A stretch of 64,000 bases of DNA from contig JAWKXO010000004.1 of assembly GCA_041396985.1 (NCBI GenBank), positions 186,001-250,000 of the forward strand. The letters are read 5' to 3'. Under the pieces are notes generated by a model that saw only the letters and a list, made by a program, of their open reading frames with translations, was not told where the DNA came from and searched no databases. A program made the position numbers and the translations under genes. Positions 60,290 to 64,000 of this stretch are shown here, piece after piece. Position 1 is the first letter of the stretch, and every line of letters starts with the position of its first letter. The stretch comes from Emcibacteraceae bacterium (GTDB lineage: Bacteria; Pseudomonadota; Alphaproteobacteria; Sphingomonadales; Emcibacteraceae).

Positions 60290-61215
60290 TTGAAATTATC
60301 CTCCGTTTTGGTCATCAGATGAATGAACACTTCCTCAAGGCCGGGCTTTTTTTCCTGCCAATTCAGGTTTTCATCATTTAAATAAGGGCTGATCGCCTGC
60401 CTTAGTGCGTTTGCGTCCATCCCGCTTACATGAAGGGCGGTGCCAAAACGGGCGACATTCTCAACACCATTGGCCCCGGTCAGTTTTTTGGATAGGGCGG
60501 AAAGCCCCTTCCCCTCCACCCGCCAGGTATGGAGCCCGACCCGTTCGACCAGTTCATGGGACGGCGCATCAATCAGTTTTTTCCCATAAGCAATATAGGC
60601 GATATAATCGCACTGGATCGCTTCATCCATATAATGGGTGGACACCAGTATGGTCACCCCCCGGTCGGCCACATCATGAATTGTGTCCCAGAATTCCCGG
60701 CGCGCTTTCGGGTCAACCCCGGCGGTCGGTTCATCGAGCAGCAATAGTTCCGGTTCATGCATCATACAGGCGGCAAGGGCAAGCCGCTGTTTCCAGCCAC
60801 CGGACAACGAGCCTGCCAATTGATTGGCCCGCGCATAAAGGCCAAGGTCCTTAAGCGTTTCATCAACCCGTTCGTTCCGTTTATCCATTTCATACATGCG
60901 GGCAACAAATTCAAGATTTTCGCGGATGGTCAGATCTTCCCAAAGGGAAAATTTCTGGGTCATATAGCCAACCCGCTTTTTTATCTCGTCCGACTGTTCA
61001 ATAACATCAAACCCGAGACAGGTGCCTGAACCATCATTGGGCACCAAGAGCCCGCAAACCATTCGGATTGTTGTGGTTTTACCCGACCCGTTTGGCCCCA
61101 GAAAGCCGTAAACCGCGCCGCGCGGCACTTTAAGGTCAAAATGGTCAACCACGGTTTTATCGCCGTAAACCTTGGTCAGCCCTCTGACATCAATGACCGT
61201 TTCAACATTTGTCAT
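60286..61215 (-). CDS. ABC transporter ATP-binding protein (YbhF-like)
   Basis: A 309-residue ATPase with Walker A GPNGSGKTT near 40-48, Q loop MTQKFSLW, signature LSGGWKQRLALA near 138-149, Walker B ELLLLDEPTAG near 157 and the switch His in STHYMDEA near 190. The C-terminal 80 residues (HTWRVEGKGLSALSK onward) are the extra domain common to drug and lipid exporters. E. coli YbhF has two ATPase cassettes; this protein has one. It is overlapped by 4 bases on both sides. Confidence 0.93.
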   Translation of the reverse strand: MTNVETVIDVRGLTKVYGDKTVVDHFDLKVPRGAVYGFLGPNGSGKTTTIRMVCGLLVPNDGSGTCLGFDVIEQSDEIKKRVGYMTQKFSLWEDLTIRENLEFVARMYEMDKRNERVDETLKDLGLYARANQLAGSLSGGWKQRLALAACMMHEPELLLLDEPTAGVDPKARREFWDTIHDVADRGVTILVSTHYMDEAIQCDYIAYIAYGKKLIDAPSHELVERVGLHTWRVEGKGLSALSKKLTGANGVENVARFGTALHVSGMDANALRQAISPYLNDENLNWQEKKPGLEEVFIHLMTKTEDNFK

Positions 61216-62153
61216 TTCAAGGTCACTTCCACCGGTTGCCCGTTATGAAATTTTTCGGGCGTCGAGGGTATTGCTTCAACCAGATAGACGAGCTTTTTTC
61301 TTTCCTTTTCAGAAAAAATAATAGGCGGCGTAAATTCGGCACTATCCGAAATATAAATAATCTCACCCGACAGGCCGGAATCACAACCATCACAGTTTAG
61401 CCCGACTTGTTGGCCTGGGGTTACAGTGCCAAGATCGCCTTCTTTTACAAAAAAGCGGATACGTTTCTGATCCGGCGGCAGCAGGGCAAGGACAGGTGCC
61501 GTCGGCCCGGCAATTTCACCGACCCGGCGATAGACCGTTTCAATCCGGCCCGAGACGGGCGCAAAAATACTACGGTCGCGAAGTTCCGTCTCGGCGCGGG
61601 TGATGGCGGTTTTTCTCGCCTCCACATCGCGTTCTGCCGCTTCAATCACATCGGACCTTGCCGGCAGTTGAATAAGATCAAGCCTTGACTTTGCCTCTGT
61701 CACCCGGGCACGGCTGGCATCAAGGGTTGCCTGATCCTGATCAAGACGGGCAGCCGAAAGAACCCCGCGGTCAACCAGATTTTTTGTCCGGTTATATGTC
61801 TGTTCCGCCAGCGTAAAGGACGCCTGTGCCTGCTTTAATGTTTCCTCTGCGGCTCGGATTTCCTCCGGGCGGCCACCTTTACGCAAATTCATCAGCTGTG
61901 CTTCAGCAGCGGCACTTGCCGCCTTTGCTTCATCAAGCTGGGCCTGCGCCCGTTCACTATCAACAGAAAATAACAAGTCACCGGCGTCGACCTCATCCCC
62001 TTCCCTGACGTCAAGAGCGGTCAGGATGCCCGCTGCCCGTGGCGCAAGGTTTAATTGCCGTCCTTCCACATAGCCCTGTAATGCGCCGCTATCATCACCA
62101 TTACTACAGGATGCCAGCATCAGCCCGAGACAGAATATAACCATTTTACGCAT
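61212..62153 (-). CDS. HlyD-family periplasmic adaptor lipoprotein (YbhG-like)
   Basis: A 313-residue adaptor with a lipoprotein signal (LGLMLASC, lipid Cys at about 16), a biotinyl-lipoyl barrel (about 28-68), a long coiled-coil hairpin rich in Ala, Glu, Arg (about 70-185) and a beta-barrel with SIFAPVSGRIETVYRRVGEI near 190-210. It couples the inner-membrane ABC exporter to a TolC-type outer channel. The start lies 2 bases after the tetR stop and the stop overlaps the ATPase by 4, so the operon is tetR-ybhG-ATPase-permease. Confidence 0.92.
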   Translation of the reverse strand: MRKMVIFCLGLMLASCSNGDDSGALQGYVEGRQLNLAPRAAGILTALDVREGDEVDAGDLLFSVDSERAQAQLDEAKAASAAAEAQLMNLRKGGRPEEIRAAEETLKQAQASFTLAEQTYNRTKNLVDRGVLSAARLDQDQATLDASRARVTEAKSRLDLIQLPARSDVIEAAERDVEARKTAITRAETELRDRSIFAPVSGRIETVYRRVGEIAGPTAPVLALLPPDQKRIRFFVKEGDLGTVTPGQQVGLNCDGCDSGLSGEIIYISDSAEFTPPIIFSEKERKKLVYLVEAIPSTPEKFHNGQPVEVTLK

Positions 62154-62155
62154 AA

Positions 62156-62815
62156 TTAACCCTCCTGCGGCAGACGTATGCCGTTTAAATAAATATCCAG
62201 GTGAGCGGATATTAGGTCCTGAACCGAAATGCCCGGCTCTCCTTTTCTCACAAACACACCATTCCAGACCATCTGCATCAGGATCACACTAATCAATGTT
62301 CTGGTTGCATAGTTCACATCAACATTTCTAAATTCACCACTGGCAATGCCTTTTTTGATAACAGACCCCAGTGCCGCCATAGTGACATCAATCACTTCAC
62401 TTCTGTAATAATCGGCATGTTCCGGAAAATTGCCCGCTTCGCCAATAATGAGAAGTGGAATAGTGCTTATTTTTTTATTGGTCAGATTTTCACCGACAAT
62501 CATCAGCATTCTTCGCAAGATATCTGAGGCCGACTCACCGGAAAGATCATCCGGGACATGTTCCGAAATATTTTTAAGGGCTGTGGCAATTGGCTTGATC
62601 GTGCGGCTGATGAGGGCCTTTAACATTTCTTCCTTGCTTGAGAAATAAAGATAGACCGACCCTTTGGAAAGACCGGCATGTTTGGCAATATCCTCGATCC
62701 GGGCAGCGGCGAAGCCACGATCCCTGAATTCTATCAGGGCACCATCAAGAATATCATCCGGTCTTTTTTCCGGCCTTCGACGCCATTTTGGTTCTGCTTC
62801 AATTGCTTCAATCAT
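62156..62815 (-). CDS. TetR-family repressor (CecR/YbiH-like)
   Basis: A 219-residue TetR repressor. The N-terminal helix-turn-helix (about 20-65) reads ILDGALIEFRDRGFAAARIE and AKHAGLSKGSVYLYFSSKEE. The C-terminal ligand domain (about 80-215) is helical and unassigned. It is the first gene of the efflux operon, as in E. coli where ybiH (cecR) precedes ybhGFSR. A nearly perfect 28-bp palindrome 30 bases upstream of its start is the obvious operator, giving autorepression relieved by the exported compound. Confidence 0.92.
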   Translation of the reverse strand: MIEAIEAEPKWRRRPEKRPDDILDGALIEFRDRGFAAARIEDIAKHAGLSKGSVYLYFSSKEEMLKALISRTIKPIATALKNISEHVPDDLSGESASDILRRMLMIVGENLTNKKISTIPLLIIGEAGNFPEHADYYRSEVIDVTMAALGSVIKKGIASGEFRNVDVNYATRTLISVILMQMVWNGVFVRKGEPGISVQDLISAHLDIYLNGIRLPQEG

Positions 62816-62844
62816 ATTCAGTCCGACAATTCATAAAATCATTA

Positions 62845-62872
62845 TTAAATAAATAACCGGTCATTTATTTAA
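62845..62872. promoter_or_regulatory. 28-bp palindromic operator upstream of the tetR efflux operon
   Basis: The two 14-base halves, TTAAATAAATAACC and GGTCATTTATTTAA, are reverse complements except for one position. The site is 30 bases upstream of the TetR start and 90 bases upstream of the divergent histidine-kinase start, so it may control both. The size and symmetry suit a TetR dimer or dimer pair. Confidence 0.75.
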
Positions 62873-62961
62873 TTGCAAGTAAATTTTAGATATCCAATTA
62901 ACAGAAGTTTAAGGTTATACTCATAAAATCAGTGCTCAAATTTGAAAGTGTCAGGATTTTC

Positions 62962-64000
62962 ATGGATACTGCCCTAATGGAACTTGAAAAAGCTCAACAG
63001 CAGGCAACTCAGGCGGCGGAAAGATTAAAAAACATTGTCAATACAGTGTCGGAAGGCATTTGTATGTATGACGATTGCGGTACAATAACGTTCTGGAGCC
63101 CGAGCTGTGAACAAATTCTTGGCTTCAGTGAAAAAGAAGCCCTGGGCAAACAGCTTGAAAACCTTATTCCCATTGATAATAAATACCCATCAAGCCGTAA
63201 GCTTTTTAAAAAAACGGCTGCGGATGAATCCGAACCCCCTACCCTGATATTTGATGCAAAAAATAAAAACGGCAAAACGACTCCGCTTGAGCTATCCCTT
63301 ACTGGTTGGGAAGAAGAAAGCGGATGGGTCCATGTTGCCGTCTTTCGCGATATGGGCGAGCATTTTACCCATCAGGTTGAACTAGAAAAAGCCCTGAAAA
63401 AAGCGAATGAGGCAAATCTGGCCAAAACCCAGTTTCTGGCCAATATGAGCCATGAGCTTAGAACGCCGCTTAATGCGATTATCGGTTTCAGCGAACTGAT
63501 CCTTAATCACAGACTTAAGGAAATGAAAGCTGAGGAAATTCAGGAAGATATCAACATCATTCATGCATCAGGACAGCATTTGCTTGCCCTTATCAATGAA
63601 GTGCTTGATATTTCAAAAGTGGAAGCCGGAAAAATGGAACTGAATATCTGGCCTGTTGATATTCCGCCCCTGGTCAAAACCGCCTGCCAGCTTTCGGAAA
63701 CACTGGTCAAGGAGCAGAATAATCTACTGGTGCTGAATTTTTCCAAAGACCTTAAAGTAATGAATCTTGATCCGAAAATCACCAAACAAATCCTGATGAA
63801 CCTGATTAATAACGCTGCCAAATTCACCAAAGGAGGCACAATTACGATTGTCGTCAGGCAGGAAATGAGGAGTGACAGACTTTGGGCGATTATAGAAGTG
63901 ATTGATACAGGCATCGGCATTAAGGAAACCGCCCTTGACAGCGTGTTTGAACGGTTTTCACAGGTTGATGACAGCCATACCAGAGAGCATCAGGGAACAG
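62962..64000 (+). CDS. PAS-domain sensor histidine kinase, C-terminal part cut by window edge
   Basis: About 346 residues are visible. A short N-terminal coiled coil is followed by a PAS domain (about 22-130: RLKNIVNTVSEGICMYDDCG, FWSPSCEQILGFSEKEALGK), then a linker helix and the HisKA domain with phospho-acceptor His164 in SHELRTPLNAIIGFSEL. The start of the HATPase domain follows (N box LMNLINNAAKFTKGG near 275, G1 DTGIGI near 313). There is no transmembrane segment in the visible part, so this is a cytoplasmic sensor, perhaps a hybrid kinase. The ATG follows AGGA at 6 bases. It is divergent from the tetR operon; the partner regulator is outside the window. Confidence 0.9.
   Translation, partial: MDTALMELEKAQQQATQAAERLKNIVNTVSEGICMYDDCGTITFWSPSCEQILGFSEKEALGKQLENLIPIDNKYPSSRKLFKKTAADESEPPTLIFDAKNKNGKTTPLELSLTGWEEESGWVHVAVFRDMGEHFTHQVELEKALKKANEANLAKTQFLANMSHELRTPLNAIIGFSELILNHRLKEMKAEEIQEDINIIHASGQHLLALINEVLDISKVEAGKMELNIWPVDIPPLVKTACQLSETLVKEQNNLLVLNFSKDLKVMNLDPKITKQILMNLINNAAKFTKGGTITIVVRQEMRSDRLWAIIEVIDTGIGIKETALDSVFERFSQVDDSHTREHQGT

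Noticed and set aside
1..64000. CRISPR arrays, insertion sequences, rRNA operons
   Set aside because: None recognised on reading through: no regularly spaced repeats, no transposase, no rRNA signature sequences.

Overview
The window looks like a chromosomal segment of a marine, facultatively anaerobic alphaproteobacterium. The evidence is a fused NarK1-NarK2 transporter in a narKGHJI operon, FNR-type TTGAT-N4-ATCAA boxes, many LigAB/HpcH/MFS-type catabolic genes, a TonB receptor and Tat-exported enzymes. No rRNA or other species marker is present, so this placement is an inference.

Positions 1-24359 read as the right-hand part of a genomic island. From the left edge, all on the minus strand, comes a copper/silver module: an RND pump (cusA partial, cusB, cusC), a Cys/Met/His-rich periplasmic protein, a copper P-type ATPase and an AraC regulator with a CxxC metal-binding head. 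Next is a nitrate-respiration module: nnrS, a PpiC-type isomerase, narI, narJ, narH, narG and narK1K2. A divergent Crp/Fnr regulator and an outer-membrane channel follow. Three near-identical FNR boxes tie these genes into one anaerobic regulon. A tyrosine integrase follows, then the 3' half of a tRNA-Arg(CCG) gene without its 5' half. That arrangement implies the island lies to the left of 24359 and began at a tRNA-Arg beyond the left edge.

From 24.5 to 34.7 kb the content is housekeeping and accessory: a TonB-dependent receptor followed by a Tat-exported PhoD-like phosphatase, an orphan membrane protein resembling Pycsar effectors, an enoyl-CoA hydratase, an SMI1/KNR4-like protein, a sirtuin, a GT87/GT2/GtrA glycosyl-transfer set and a DUF1611 protein. 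Two tandem Tat-targeted FAD oxidoreductases of the spermidine-dehydrogenase type follow (34.7-38.8 kb).

From 38.9 to 56.1 kb lies a catabolic hub: DUF6282 hydrolase, HpcH/HpaI aldolase, a DHOD-like enzyme, cupin, aminotransferase, aldehyde dehydrogenase, a ThDP-dependent enzyme, an IclR regulator and a tight operon hpaB-like - ligA - ligB - reductive-dehalogenase-like gene, followed by two paralogous MFS transporters. An RdhA-like corrinoid/Fe-S protein translationally coupled to an extradiol ring-cleavage dioxygenase and a phenol monooxygenase is the most notable feature of the window. It suggests breakdown of a (possibly halogenated) phenolic compound.

The right end (56-64 kb) holds a serine beta-lactamase-like hydrolase, a membrane protein preceded by a coupled 26-codon ORF, a GST, a YbhGFSR-like ABC export operon with its TetR regulator and a nearly perfect 28-bp operator, and the start of a PAS-histidine kinase cut by the window edge.
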